Shown here: one piece after another, positions 22,612 to 35,100 of the stretch | Position numbering within the stretch: the stretch's first letter is position 1 | Layout of the letters: each line of letters begins with the position of its first letter | Assembly: GCA_030295235.1 (NCBI GenBank) | Contig: AP026130.1 | Span: 310,001 to 374,000 of the forward strand | Reading direction: 5' to 3' | DNA length: 64,000 nt | Source: Fistulifera solaris | Taxonomy: Eukaryota; Bacillariophyta; Bacillariophyceae; Naviculales; Stauroneidaceae | Notes under the pieces: model-generated | What the model was told of the DNA's origin: nothing | Databases searched by the model: none | The model's input: the letters and a program-made list of their open reading frames with translations, nothing else | Position numbers and translations under genes: made by a program

Positions 22612-25167
22612 ATGATTCCACGATCTGTTCCACGGAAAATATCTCACAATGAAGCAGCTGCACATCCGCCGCGTGGATCACCGACCCACCATCGAATTTA
22701 TTTTCTCAATGCACTCGCGACGATTCAAGTACCCAATTCCTTGCTGCGCGGGGTGCCCGTGACGCAAGTAGCGGCAGATGGTACCACACAAACTGCCACA
22801 TTGACTCTTTCGAGAGACAAATTTACCGTCACATTGTCGTCGGAAGCCTCCGTGGCGGGATTCTTTTCCAAATCGGCCGTTATGACGCACCGCGATGTCG
22901 ATATTAGTGAGATGGACCGTATTCAGCGGGGTCAATCCACCCAGTATTTTGAAAGAGCCAAGAAAAAGGCGGATCGAATGGGAATTTTGCCGAAATCCGA
23001 ATTATTCCGTGGTTCCTCTCATGGATCCAGCGCCAACAATTCCTATCCTTCTCCATCGTCCGTGGCTTCCTCGGCCACGGCGTTGCATCCGGAGCTCTCG
23101 TTTAGCATTATTTTCCGCGGGGCTCATACTCTGGATCTGATGGCGGCGACGTCCGAAACGCGCGATAAGATTTGTGACGCACTGGATCGCATCTTGTTGG
23201 CCTATCAGCGGTACAAAGTGCGCGTCGCGCACGAAGTACTGCTGCTGCGGTACGTCTGGTTGAATGTCAACGATCACGGTCGTCTGGGACAACACATGCC
23301 CGTTCAGCAATTTGGAAAAGTACTACAAGAAATCAACTTTGTCATGAAACAGAGGGATTTGCAATCGGCGTATGATCACTTTGGGAAGGTGATTGGGTTG
23401 GATCGATCCAGCCGGCGGAAAGGCTTAACGTTTGAGCAATCGGCTACCTTTTGCACAAAATCAAGCGAGATAGCTGGATGGTCAAGCCTGTGCAAGTCAT
23501 TTGGAATGACATGTTTGGCGAAGTAATGAACAATGGGAAAATGAGGACGACTGTATCCGATAAAACCTTTCTCGAGAAGTTCCTTCGGGGGGAAGCAGGG
23601 GGATGCCAAAGCTACATTGGTGGACGTTCGAAAACTCTTTCGGAGACTCCATGAAATGGAAATTGCACACGCCACTCCCGAACCTATCGATCCGTCTCGG
23701 ATTTCGAAAGACCAGTTTGAGGCATTCTTGCATGCACCGGAGAATGATGTTTTCGATCCCGAGAAAGAAAGATTTAACAAAGTTGACATGAACCAGCCAC
23801 TTTCCGAGTACTGGATTAACAGCAGTCACAATACCTATTTGATTGGTGATCAATACACCTCACATTCCAGCGTCGAGATGTACTCGGAAGCACTTTACAG
23901 GGGATGCAGATGCTTGGAACTTGACATTTGGGATGGTGGTCGAGCGGCCGATGGAACTCCTGTTCCTGTCGTATGGCATGGACACACTATGACAACCAAA
24001 ATCCTGTTTGTTGACATTATCAAGACAATCAAAGTGTTTCTGAACTTTCATCCCGACACGTTCCCAATCATCCTTTCTTTCGAAAATCACTGCAGCATTC
24101 CTTACCAAGAATATATGGCGGAGAAGTTGGTCAGAACATTCGGGCCTTCTCTTTACATACCTACGGAAGCATCTCTATACGGAGCACTGCCCTCGCCGTC
24201 CAAACTCAGAGGTATGGTCGTGATCAAAGGACGCCGACCGGATGGTACAGAAGCCGATGCATACGACACGGACGACGATTTTTCGGATGATGGTGAGGAC
24301 CTTTTCTTGGCAAAGGAATTGGAGGCACGAAACGCAGAGCTACACAAAAAGCATAGGGTGGCCCCTCAGCTAGCTAGATTAACCTTGCTTCACGGTCACA
24401 AGCTACAAACTTTCGAGGAGTCAATGCGCACTCCCAGCTACTTTATGCATTCGTTCAGCGAGAACAAGGTACGAAGTTACTGTAGATCAAAATCGGTCTA
24501 CAGTTGGATTGACTACAACCAGACGCATATGAGTCGTACATATCCAGCTGGTGCTCGCGTTGATTCGAGCAATTATAATCCGTTGTTGGCCTGGAGTGTG
24601 GGTTGTCAGATGGTTGCTCTTAATTTTCAAACCCAAGATGCATTTTTGCGTCTGAACGACGGTCGATTTCGGGAAAATGGAAACTGCGGCTACGTTTTGA
24701 AACCGTCTGCACTCATGATAAAAGATGGCTACAGTGAAGCATCGTCTCCTTTAAAACTGTCAGTGAAAGTGCTTAGTGGATCGTGCCTACCGAAACCAAA
24801 AGGTCAGCGAACACGAGATTGCATAGACCCGTACGTCAAAGTTGTTCTTTACGATGTTTTGAAAGAAGAAAAGGAGATTGCAACTTCATTTCAGACAGTT
24901 GTGGTACATCAAAACGGTTTTTTTCCTATCTGGAACGAAAAATTCAATTTTCTGGTGGAAAATTGGGCCGTCGCCATCCTTCAGCTGACGCTACACAACA
25001 ACACAAAAGATGAATTCATAGCCAGCGCGTCCATTCCTGTCTCGTGTCTACGAGGTGGTATCCGAAGTGTCAAACTATACGACGAGACTAACTCCAGGAC
25101 TGGGGCAATTGACTTTGCGACACTGCTTCTTGACGTGAAAATCGGACAAATAGTCGCCGAAATTTAA
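22612..25167 (+). CDS. Phosphoinositide-specific phospholipase C
   Basis: This PI-PLC cleaves phosphatidylinositol 4,5-bisphosphate into IP3 and diacylglycerol at the plasma membrane, in calcium signalling. About 850 residues are present. The N-terminal ~200 residues form a PH-like region (LSFSIIFRGAHTLDLMA), then a helical EF-hand-like part. The catalytic X box starts at PLSEYWINSSHNTYL, where His of SSHNTYL is the first catalytic His; the second is in VWHGHTMTTKI. The Y box has SYCRSKSVYSWIDYNQTHM and GCQMVALNFQT. A C2 domain closes the protein (SVKVLSGSCLPKP, IDPYVKVVLYDV, PIWNEKFNF). This is the delta-type order PH-EF-X-Y-C2. Two one-base deletions break the frame, in the T run at 23449-23452 and the G run at 23598-23602; both restore conserved sequence when lengthened by one. 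An acidic linker separates X and Y. Confidence 0.92.
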
Positions 25168-25613
25168 AAATGGCTCATCTACACCGGATGAACTGTCGCG
25201 GATGCTAACGCTTAGGTGGTTCTTATCCGGATAGCTCCAATGCTTTGCTTCAGAACGATTCCAGGCGCGTTGTCAATTTCGTGTATCATGAAACCTTAGC
25301 AAAACCGTTTCGTTGGCGACTTTTTGAAACTGTAGGCCCTTCCGTTTTGTCCGACGCCCAGCGAGAACAACGAAGAAGAAACGCGAAAACTATTTTCCAC
25401 TTACGATGAAGGTTAGGCCTTTTTTCTGTGAACCGTACATTATTGTTTACACTACAATTCGAGCAAAAGGGCCTCGGTTCGCTTTTTTCTCCTCCGCCGT
25501 TTCCGCGTTTGTCCGATTCGTTTCCTCTCTCGGTTCTCTTTCTTCTCATAAAAAAGATAGCGAAAAGCAAAACAAACAAGAAACACACAAAACATTCAAA
25601 TCAATTCAAAATC
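25168..25613. other. Intergenic stretch, no gene seen
   Basis: This 446-bp gap lies between two plus-strand genes. The last ~100 bp are A-rich up to the start codon at 25614, as expected for a 5' untranslated leader. Nothing else is recognised. Confidence 0.45.
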
Positions 25614-27385
25614 ATGAAAATTGTCATTATCGGAGGAGTCGCTGGAGGTGCCAGTGCGGCAGCCAGAGCGAGACGTCTTAGTGAGAAAGCCGAGATCCTG
25701 CTTCTGCAGTAAGTTGCCGATCGTTATGACCAAAGATTCGTCTTCCTTGTCCCCTTTCTTACACCTAAAAACAGGTCTGGTCCAGACGTTTCCTTTGCAA
25801 GCTGTGGTATGCCTTACTTTATCGGTAATGAAATCACGGACCGAAAGTCCATGGCAGTACAAACACCCGAGAGTCTGCATCGTACGCTGAACATTGAGGT
25901 TCGCGTCCTGTCGACGGTCACGGACATTAAAACCGACGAAAAGACCATAACGGTACGCAATGATGCGAAGAGTGAAGTTTACACCGAAGCATACGACCAC
26001 TTGATTTTGGCTGTCGGTGCTGCGCCCTTCAAACCTCCCATTCCGGGCATTGATCGCCCTGGACTTTTTTCCTTGCGCAATTTGCAAGATATGGATCAAA
26101 TCTATGCTTGGATCGAGAAGAAGCAGAAGGAATTGGGTGATGGCGATATGCACTGCGTTGTGGCCGGGCTGGTTTTATTGGTCTCGAAATGGTGGAGCAA
26201 CTGGTACACCGCAACATGAATGTCACCTTGGTCGAAGCCATGCCACAAATTATGGGACCAATTGATGTGGAGATGGCGGCCATTTTGCACCGTGACTTGG
26301 AAGCTCATGGTGTCGATGTTATTGTCAATGATCCCATTGCTTCTTTTGTTGAAGCACCCAATGATCCGGAAAGTTCCATTCTCACACTCAAATCGGGCAA
26401 AGTTCTTCCGGCAGCGCAACTTACGATTCTCGGACTGGGCGTCCGACCGGATACCGACGTTATCAAACAAGCTGGTATTGAAGTAACTCCGCGTGGGCAT
26501 ATTGTAGTGGATGAAACGCTACATACTTCGGCCACCGATGTGTGGGCCGTTGGTGATGCCGTAGAGATCATCAATCCAATTCTTGACGAGAAATGGGCGG
26601 TACCTTTGGCCGGACCCGCCAATCGCCAAGGCCGTATGGTGGCAGACAATATTTTTCTGGAAACGAAACGCAAGTACAAAGGTACATGGGGAGTCAGCAT
26701 TGTACGTTCGTTCGAGTTGTACGCGGCCTGTGTGGGACTTAATGAGAAACTTCTTAAAGCGAAAGGTCTTCCGTACTCGGTAGTACACATTCATCCCAAT
26801 GACCATGCTGGATACTATCCTGGCGCGGAGAAAGTACATTTGAAACTCATTTTTGACCCAAAGTCGGGAAAGATTTACGGTGCACAAATTGTCGGAAAGG
26901 CCGGTGTCGATAAACGTATTGATGTGATTGCCACCGCGATGCAAGGAAATTTGACGGTGGAAGACTTGGCGGAGCTCGAACTGAGTTACGCACCTCCGAC
27001 CGGGTCCGCGAAAGATGCCGTCAACTATGCCGGCATGGCCGCGCAGAATACCGTAGAAGGCTTGGTGTCTCAGGTGCAATGGACGGAACTCGAAACATTG
27101 GCGAGCGACCCGAGCACGGTGATTTTGGATGTCCGCAATCCCGGGGAAATTGAGGGGAACGGACCATTGGTCCCAACCGCATTGAATATTCCACTGGGTG
27201 AACTGCGCAGTCGATTGAATGAAGTCCCCCGTGACAAGAAAGTCGTCGTTTCGTGCGCTTCGGGACAGCGTGCCTACTACGCCTGTCGCATCTTGAAACA
27301 GAATGGTTTTCCGGATGTACAGAATCTGGCAGGTGCCTTCATGACGACTAGTTTTGGGCGTCAGACAACCGCTTATGTCCTCTAG
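25614..27385 (+). CDS. FAD-dependent CoA-disulfide reductase-like enzyme with rhodanese domain
   Basis: This is a pyridine-nucleotide-disulfide oxidoreductase of the CoA-disulfide reductase/NADH-oxidase group fused to a C-terminal rhodanese, about 568 residues. A 66-bp intron lies at 25709-25774. The N terminus KIVIIGGVAGGASAAARAR binds FAD. SFASCGMPYFIG holds the single redox Cys typical of this group, as opposed to a CxxC pair. A second dinucleotide site follows around GFIGLEMVEQL, VTLVEAMPQIM binds NAD(P)H, and TDVWAVGDAVE is the second FAD motif. The last ~95 residues are rhodanese-like with active Cys in VSCASGQRAYYA. This two-domain layout is well known in bacteria, where such enzymes reduce CoA-, per- or polysulfides. 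No targeting leader is visible, so the enzyme is probably cytosolic. One G is missing near 26167. Confidence 0.88.
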
Positions 27386-27681
27386 CAATGTAAATTGCTG
27401 ATTTATGTTAATTCAATGAAGTGGTATTTCCTCATTCGTTACGTTTCATTAGCTACCTTTTATTTTTTTAAAACTACGTAGATTTTGCTTGTCCGTCGTT
27501 TCGTTACGGTACTGAAACAACCGTGAACCGAGGTTCTCGTAGCACCAAAAAAAAAATCCCGGAAGGATTTTTGGAAACGAAGATGAATAAAGAAAGAGGA
27601 CGAAAGCATCAGAGAGCCTCAGCTTTTTCACATTACCTACTTACCTTCCTTCCTTTCAAATATTTACCCAACGATAATGAG

Positions 27682-29907
27682 ATGACTGCCGGATTAGTCA
27701 TGCCGGTGGCATACGTGGAAGTATTTCCCTTGTCAGCGACGGCGTGCTGGACCTCGGCATCGCTCAAACGACAACTGATTCAACTCAGTGTTCGGTCGGA
27801 TTTGACTGGTGCTTCGTTAAACATCCAATTTGATAAAACGTCTCCGAAAGGCATTAGGAGCGGTATTCTTTGTAAAGACGAGGAGCTTCTGTTGCACCTC
27901 CGCCCAGGAAATCCGAGCGCCAGCGGGGGTGGCCTGTCGATGTAAGGCGTACCTTGTTGGTGCGTCTGGAATCAGTGAAGAAATGACGGCAGTACGTGTC
28001 ACCGAGTCGACACTAGTACAGGTTCGAAAAGCTCCTTCCTGGATGCTCCAATTGACGGGGCAAGTCGCGGTCCAGCCATCTCTCTCGGAGGAGGATGTTT
28101 TGTCCTGTTACAATGAGGATACCATTCGACAACTGACCTACTATTTAAACACGGCTTTTTCGGAACAAACGTATGTAGCGACGACCGAGGATGCCTTTTG
28201 GAAAAAGAAAAACGCAATCGGCGCAAACTCATTGTGGATCAGAACCTAGATCAAATTTTGGGCCACTCCGTGACACCTCCCACCAAAGACCCCTTTGGTG
28301 CCCAAACGGTTCTATTGGTGCATTCCCCCGACCACGGCGACGGGAAAACGACATTGGTGACGACGTTGTTGCGCCGACTGGGATGTGACAATGTTTATGT
28401 CATTCATCCGGGTCCACTGCTGGCCAAATATGGGGTGATGGCCGATGCGGCTTTGGCGACGATCGTTCACGAAGTAACGATCGCCGCCGCGTTTCGTCAG
28501 CAAAAAGTAGCTGTCGTGATGGATTCCATAGACTTGTTTTGGGGAACCGCGTCCGACGCCGCCGCACCCGCCATGAATGGTTGCGCAGCCTATTTGAAAC
28601 AACTTTGTCACAGTCTCCAGTATCGGAGGGAACTGCTGTTTCCCTCCAGCTCACGTCTCTACAATTGGCGAGGGCACAAAGGCTGTGTTGTACCTGTATC
28701 CTTTTGTCTTGTGGGTATTACGACTTGTGCCGAGGATGCCTTGCCCCAATCCTTCACCGCGCCCCGGTTTCGTCTGCCATCCTTGAGTGCCGACACGAGA
28801 CTCCACGCTTTCACGTATGCCCTTCAAAAAGCAGGCCTTCACTTATCGGATTCGTTGCAAGAAAGGTTGCCCTATTTGACTGCTGGGGCAATTCGAGCCC
28901 GAGGAGCTGATTTTAGTCGGGTGGCCCATCATCTTGCTTCTACTACTGATGCAAAGGAGGTAACCGTGGAACAGTTTCAACATAGCTTGCAACGAATAGT
29001 GTCCAGTTCGGGAGCATCGGATATACTGTTCGTGTCGAAACAAGGAGGCGACATGTTTTCTACCGTGGGAGGAAACGAGCCAGCCAAGCGAGCCATTGAA
29101 GAAGCGCTCATGTGCGATCCGAATCATCGAGCGGTATTGTATGAGGTGGGTCTCAAGCCACCTTCGGGTATTCTTTTGTTCGGTCCTCCCGGTACCGGGA
29201 AAACCTTGCTAGCCCAAGCGATTGCTAATCTTCTAAGCGAATCAGCGGGGCCATCGTCGTTGGGTGGAGCATTTATTTCTCTGACTAGCACCGACATTGT
29301 CCGATCAGAGTTCGGTACAGGGGAGAAGATGTTGACAGCGGCGTTTGAAACTGCCAAATTAAATGCCCCTTCTGTTATATTTTTAGACGAGTTTCAAGCT
29401 TTATTCACCGAGCGTGGTTCGTCGTCCTCGAGGCGTACCAGCACGCTGATGACGTGCATGGACAACATAGGAAAATGGAAGTCGTTACGAAGCAATGACA
29501 GGTCAAGTGTACATAACGATCCAGATCATGTGATTCTTTTAGCGGCTACGAATAGTCCGTGGCAAATAGACAAAGCATTCCTTCGACCTGGCCGATTCGA
29601 CCGGTGTATCCATGTCGGCCTACCAGATGACGCGTCCAGGAAAGACATTTACAAACTTCACGTTGGACGAATGGCGACAAAACTAACAATTGGTTTGGAT
29701 AACCTATGTAGCGAACTCAGTCAATCGTCGCATGGGTTCAGCGGTGCTGACATTGCGGCGCATTGTCATGCAGCTGCTGTTCTCTGCTTAGTTGACGGCG
29801 CTGAGTGCGTCACGGAGCATCACTTTCGCCAAGCGCTCGTTGACGAGTTTCGGGCTAGCAGCGACCAGGCTCTCGTGAAACGACTCTCGACATGGACACC
29901 GATATGA
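27682..29907 (+). CDS. Tandem AAA ATPase, CDC48/Pex1-Pex6-like
   Basis: The product has two AAA modules and about 740 residues. The first module is degenerate: the Walker A region reads SPDHGDGKTTLV and the Walker B region VAVVMDSIDLFWG. The second is canonical: GPPGTGKTLLAQA, VIFLDEFQALFTERG, then AATNSPWQIDKAFLRPGRFD as second region of homology. SHGFSGADIAAHCHAA follows as in CDC48-class proteins. One weak and one strong ATPase ring is typical of peroxin 1/6; AFG2/SPATA5 or NVL are alternatives. The N domain (~200 residues) is not recognised. Start at 27682 (MTAGLVMPVAYVEVFPL) is provisional. The frame moves near 27943, where a 34-bp GT...AG intron (GTAAGG...ATCAG) would restore it, and at the T run near 28195, where one T seems lost. 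Confidence 0.75.
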
Positions 29908-29971
29908 TCCATATAATGCATAGAACACAACTAAGTAATGTGTACGTATAGAGAGCTGCAAAAACTGTCAA

Positions 29972-31855
29972 CTAGTATCGGCGTAATCCGCACGCTTTGT
30001 CTGAAGATTTCTTTTTCTTGCCTCGACGTTCTCTTCCCTTAGCTTCGTTTGGATTTCTACGACCGAATCCTACCTTGATGTCAGTATTCGTCGCTGTTGT
30101 GTAGCATCCGACGTTAGTGGCGATATCACGACCAAACATTGATTGTGCTGCATTCTTCGCCTTTCCTCCAGAGCTAATCTTCACTTTCTGGTTCCAAGCA
30201 CCCATCATCAGTTGGTCCTCACGAAGGAGCAGATCACCATGAAAGCGATTGCCAGTACCAGGTTTCGGCAAGGAAAATTTTGTGCCTCGTAAATTATGTT
30301 TGTACTTTTTCGACAAATGCAACCGCAGGCGACCAGTTTTCCCATCGACACTAGCGGCAATACGCTGCATAAAATCACTACCACATCTTTCACAAAACAA
30401 TCGTTTTGAGCCAAAAGGCCCTGCATTGTCTGCATTCGTGTAAATCTTGTAGCAGGCACCGCAACGTGTCACCCAAGACTTTAGCTTTCTTACTTTGACG
30501 CCGTCAACGGAAAGGAGTTCCAAATTCATCTGTAAAATGACGTTTTGCATTGCAAAATCGGTTGTGGCACATGCAGCTCTTTGACTAATGGGCGGTCCAT
30601 GAACGATTGGTGCATTTGCTTTCATATCTAGATGGCTCGGATTGCGTTGAGGATCAAGAACGCCAGCACTTTTCATAGCTTTAAGCTCATTCGTAGACGT
30701 GATCCATCCTTCCCCGTCGTCCTCAACATCGCCATCTTGGCCGGCTACGGTCATACCACCCATGATGCGAGACTCCTGCGGCTTCTTTTCATCTTCTTTG
30801 TCATGATTGTGCTGAATAGCTGATTCTGCAGAGTCCTCAGGAGACGTCGTTGCCTTTTTAAGAGGTTTTGGCTTGGGTTTCAGTAAATCCTGATAACCAC
30901 GAAATGAGTTATACAATTTTCCGGACTTTGAAATTGGTTTTAACGATTGCTGCTTGCGAAGTTCATCCGCTCTTCGTTGCGCCTCCAGATCCACTGGCTC
31001 TAGTTGATCGTCATCGCCACCTTCGTATGGAACAAGGCGTGCAACCAAGAGACTGGGGAAATCCGACTGCAACTCCTTTTGCAGTGCATCGTGGTCATTG
31101 TTGTTATTGGCAACCGATGTCTCGAATTCATCGTCTTCCGCGTCACTAAATTGTCCTCCGGATGCGCTCAGATTCATTTTGCCGAATGGTTTGGACATGA
31201 CGTCTTCGGTCAGCGCTGGATTTGGAACAGTCGGTGTTATCTTGGGAAGATCCGAGCTACCTTCCTTTGGGTTGACTAACATCGCCCATGTTTTGGGTTC
31301 CACTGGTTCGTCTGTTTCACTTACACCGGACGGAGGGATACAAGCTCTCTGCTCGTCAGCATAAATTGTGACAGATTCAACAGGTTCCGCATCATCTTCT
31401 TCATCTTCCGAGTCGGAGACTTCCTCGACGTCGTATTCTTCCGTCGAAACCTCATTCTTCACCAACATTTCTACCTTACCGACACCAAGCATACGCTTGG
31501 GTGTTTTTCGAATATGATCTATCACTCCATGGCAGCCTTCTCTCTCCAAATCGTACAACAAGCCCAATACTTGTAAATCGACCACGGAAAGACTCTGGTA
31601 ATCACCCGTTTGTCGGGCAAAATCGATGACTGTTTGCACCGCCTCCTTACTGGGCTCACGAGCTTGCAACTCAAATGGCAACGAATCCAGGTGTTCACGC
31701 GCTTTGGCGTCTCGAATCTCTTGCAAGACGGCAGGGACGGTGTAGAATTGATGGGCTTTTCTCCATAACGAATTCAGAGCGGTACGGCGGATGATGGGGC
31801 CGGAATCCACGACTAGGTAGCGATACACGGGTTCATCGCTTTCGGATAGATTCAT
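29972..31855 (-). CDS. NOB1: NOB1, 20S pre-rRNA endonuclease
   Basis: NOB1 is the PIN-domain nuclease that cuts at site D to make the 3' end of 18S rRNA in cytoplasmic pre-40S particles. The 627-residue frame is unbroken. The PIN domain occupies the first ~130 residues: YLVVDSGPIIRRTAL has the first acidic metal ligand, VLQEIRD the second and LSVVDLQVLGLLYDLE further ones. A long acidic linker follows (VEEVSDSEDEEDDAEP). The C-terminal zinc ribbon is CGACYKIYTN and FCERCGSDFMQRI. The NOB1 tail then shows HLSKKYKHNLRGTKFSLPKP and LLREDQLMMGAW. The protein is longer than yeast Nob1 (~460) because of the linker. It ends in a lysine/arginine-rich segment that fits rRNA or nucleolar binding. Stop 63 bp from the stop of the convergent AAA gene. 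Confidence 0.95.
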   Translation of the reverse strand: MNLSESDEPVYRYLVVDSGPIIRRTALNSLWRKAHQFYTVPAVLQEIRDAKAREHLDSLPFELQAREPSKEAVQTVIDFARQTGDYQSLSVVDLQVLGLLYDLEREGCHGVIDHIRKTPKRMLGVGKVEMLVKNEVSTEEYDVEEVSDSEDEEDDAEPVESVTIYADEQRACIPPSGVSETDEPVEPKTWAMLVNPKEGSSDLPKITPTVPNPALTEDVMSKPFGKMNLSASGGQFSDAEDDEFETSVANNNNDHDALQKELQSDFPSLLVARLVPYEGGDDDQLEPVDLEAQRRADELRKQQSLKPISKSGKLYNSFRGYQDLLKPKPKPLKKATTSPEDSAESAIQHNHDKEDEKKPQESRIMGGMTVAGQDGDVEDDGEGWITSTNELKAMKSAGVLDPQRNPSHLDMKANAPIVHGPPISQRAACATTDFAMQNVILQMNLELLSVDGVKVRKLKSWVTRCGACYKIYTNADNAGPFGSKRLFCERCGSDFMQRIAASVDGKTGRLRLHLSKKYKHNLRGTKFSLPKPGTGNRFHGDLLLREDQLMMGAWNQKVKISSGGKAKNAAQSMFGRDIATNVGCYTTATNTDIKVGFGRRNPNEAKGRERRGKKKKSSDKACGLRRY

Positions 31856-32172
31856 TTCGAAAATTAAGCAGTCCTTGTTGCAATGTTGAAACCGTCAATG
31901 TTGAGGATAAAGAATGGTTTGTTTTCTTTGAAAATGGCAGGAGGAAAATTTTTGAAGTGCAACGAAACTGGTTGGAGGAGGACGAATACGGACGAAGGAT
32001 GAGCGACTCCCGCGTACGTCATGCATGCATGTCAGTGACTAAAATGCCGAAAGGACGATAACACACGAAAAAACTTGATGGGTCTAGGTCGATCATCGAA
32101 CAATAATTTGAAGAACTAATCATACCATGTTAATGTGCTTTGTTATTATTCCTGTAATTTTTTCTTACGCTA
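31856..32172. other. Gap between NOB1 and acetyl-CoA carboxylase genes
   Basis: These 317 bp form the NOB1 upstream region and the carboxylase 3' region. An ACGTCA and a GCATGCATG-like stretch occur near 32015-32030. No gene is seen. Confidence 0.4.
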
Positions 32173-35100
32173 TTAGTTGATAAGTTGCGTCAACATGTGC
32201 TTGACATTTTGTCGATCTTCCGCGGACATGAGGCTCATGGCACGACCTAGACCTTCCACAATGCCAGTCGTTCCAACTCGGGCAGTGTTGCCACCAGCTG
32301 TCATGACCTGTACCACTTCTTGGATGACGACTTCCTTAGTAAATTCAACAATCTTTTGTTCCAAAAAGGCGTTATTCTGGGCCATCCAGGCAAGGAAAAC
32401 TTTGTCCTCGTTCCACATTTCTTCCTTCATGTTCGGTGATTCTACAAACCACTGTTTCATTACTGAAGTCGCCTGCAAAGGTTCGAGAGACTTGACACCA
32501 CGCCCGACTTCTCCTGCCTCAATAATTTTCTGGCGGAGGTCGAACTCCGCCAGTTTGCGACGAAGTCTCCAGTAAAAAAAGCAGCGTGCTTCCGACCATT
32601 CCACTTCACGCTCAATGACTCCCACAGCTTGCATACGACCCGGGGTATCGTGGAGCTCGCAAAATTGAACCGCAATTTGCTCGTACACAGGGAGCAGCAT
32701 TCGTTCGCGTGCCATGATTTCTTCCTTGATGCCAGCCTTTTCAGCGTCGGATGCCGATGTTAACTTCGTGTCCAACATTTTGAGTGTCTCATCGAGTCGA
32801 TGCATGGTGAGGATAAGGTCCTTGGAGCGATACTTCACACTAGCAGCACCGTTCGCTTCGAGGACACCTCCACGTGCGGTACCCTTGGCCGCGTACATTT
32901 CCATGACGGATGCGTTGATCGATGCATCCAGAACAACCCAGGCTCCTCCACGGATCTCGGCGAATGGAGGAATAAAAACAAACACGGGCTGCGTGTAGGC
33001 AACAAAGGCGTCAACGATCAAAGATCCATATTTGAGGACTTCATCAAACATGTCTCTTTGACCGCCACTAAATCCTCTCCAATTCGCAAATACAATGAGA
33101 GGTAGATCTTCCGTCTTGAAATCTTTGATGGCCTGAGCTGTTTTGTAAGCACTGTTGGGGAACCACACGCAACCTGCTTCCTGAATAACAGCCTCGGAAG
33201 CGGCAACGTCAGCCGGATCCGCAGGCTTCACGTTTTCCGCTGTACGGTTCTCGGTGATGACGACTCCCATCGGAATGCCACCGAGGCGAGCTCGACCAAC
33301 AACGACAGTCTTTGCCCACCCAGCCAAGGTCTCAGTAAAGCTTCCTTTATCAAAGAAGCCGCTCTGCCAGTTACCCTCTGCGTCTTCGCCTCCCGCTAGC
33401 AAACAACGAGGATCATAGGGCACGCCAGGTGACGGCGTGAATCCAATCGGTCTTTCAATGTCGTCTACTCCGCGAATGTCGGAAATCGGCAGTAGCCCAC
33501 CACGAACTGAAGGAACGAAGGAGAGCCAGTCGATAGCACTCTTGACGGCCTGAAGATGATCATTCGCTACCAAGTGCGAAACACCATTGAGGTACATAAT
33601 TCCTGGACCACCAAGTTGGTCGTTGGTGGAGTAAACGTCGACACCCATAAGCTTGTTCAATGCCTGGTAACCGGTCAAAATGATCGGGGAGGCAGAGTAT
33701 TTCTGGATTGTGCGCTGACCAAGACGGACCAAGTAAGCGCCGATACCGACGGTTCTTCCGAGAACAATAGTCATTGTGAAAATATCATCGTAGGCGATGC
33801 TGGTTTCACCTGCAATCAGACCAGATCCTTTGAGGTTCTCCACACCAAGATCTGGTTCAGACCCAATGATGTCAGTTATTTTGAAAACGTCCTTCCCGTC
33901 GACAGTAGCCGGTTCAGCTCGAAGCTCCTTGACGCCTTGAGTAGTCAAAGCAGCGTAGTCCTCCTTTGTCACATACAAAAATCAAAACCGCTTTCAGGCC
34001 GGGATGGATCTTTGAAAGCAACTTGGAAGCATTTTCTAATACGTTCGGCCAACCCAATTCGTGCTCCTGAGTTCGCGGCGACAAAAAGGCGGGGAATTCG
34101 ATTCTCGCGAGCATACTCAGATGCCATTTTGAAGACAACGTCTTCGCGAGTTCCAAAGCTTCCTGCTTTGTAAGTAATGTCATTCGCAATCAACACAACT
34201 TGTCGTCCCTGAAAAGAATAAGTTAGCCAACGATTCGAAATACGCAGGTAAAACTGCTTCAACAACAATGTACGTACCTCGGGATACTCAACAGTTTTCA
34301 GTACAAGAAGCCACGCCACCATGCCAACGTCATTGGTTCCTGCTCTTCTATTCATTTGAATAAGTTCCAAATCGCCCGCGTGGTAATCGTCCATAGTCCA
34401 GTTTTCATTGACAGAGCCGTCTTGTTTCTTAACTACTAGTTCTGTTGTGTACATGACCATGAGAGGTCGACCGGCTCCCCTCATCCCAACGCCACCTTTT
34501 TTAGATGCCTCAAGCCATTGTTCTTCAACCGCGGCCTCGAACAAGGCCGGTAAGTCGTAGCAGTAAAGTGTGTCGGAGGCCTTAAGAGCCGAATAGCGCT
34601 GTGCATCAAAAAGGCGAGTCAAGGGATACGGTGTGTTGACGTCGAGACCGTCCCAGGAGCTGTCTCCGGCGCTGGCGAGGCTCGCTTTTGTGCCACCGAT
34701 CAGCTTGAACACTAGCCCAACTCCATGCTCGTTAGCGGCTTCCACATAAGTGTTCATAACATGAACATAACCTGTCGGGTTGCTAGCAAATAGTCTGATT
34801 GCGATCGGCGGAGAGTCCTTGCTGAGACAGCACACAATTCTAGTTTCGACTTCTACTATACCAAGCGTTGACACTCTGTCACTGTGGCGCTTCAGAATAG
34901 CTACCACCGTTTCTTCGACGACGACAGGGTCTAGCACAGCTTTTTCAAAGTCACTTACCAGGTTGAGGAACAAGTGGTTGTCACTCTTACTTTGCGCAGA
35001 ACAAAGATCGAAGGCGTTGAGTGCGTCGACTAAGATGCGCTCGAAGCTTGGTGCAGAGAATTCAAGTACAAAGCTTAATGCTCTTGCGAAAATGCGTGGA

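Noticed and set aside
25614-27385. Recent bacterial transfer of the reductase-rhodanese gene
   Set aside because: The domain layout is common in bacteria, but the gene has a host-type intron and codon use like its neighbours, so recent transfer or contamination is not supported.
26519-27388. 289-codon minus-strand ORF opposite the FAD reductase
   Set aside because: It is an antisense shadow of a well-conserved gene, with no domain of its own.
34209-34277. Possible extra 23 residues in the carboxylase
   Set aside because: The segment begins GTACGT, ends TTCAG and splits the conserved YPEGRQ, so it is an in-frame intron, not a coding insertion.
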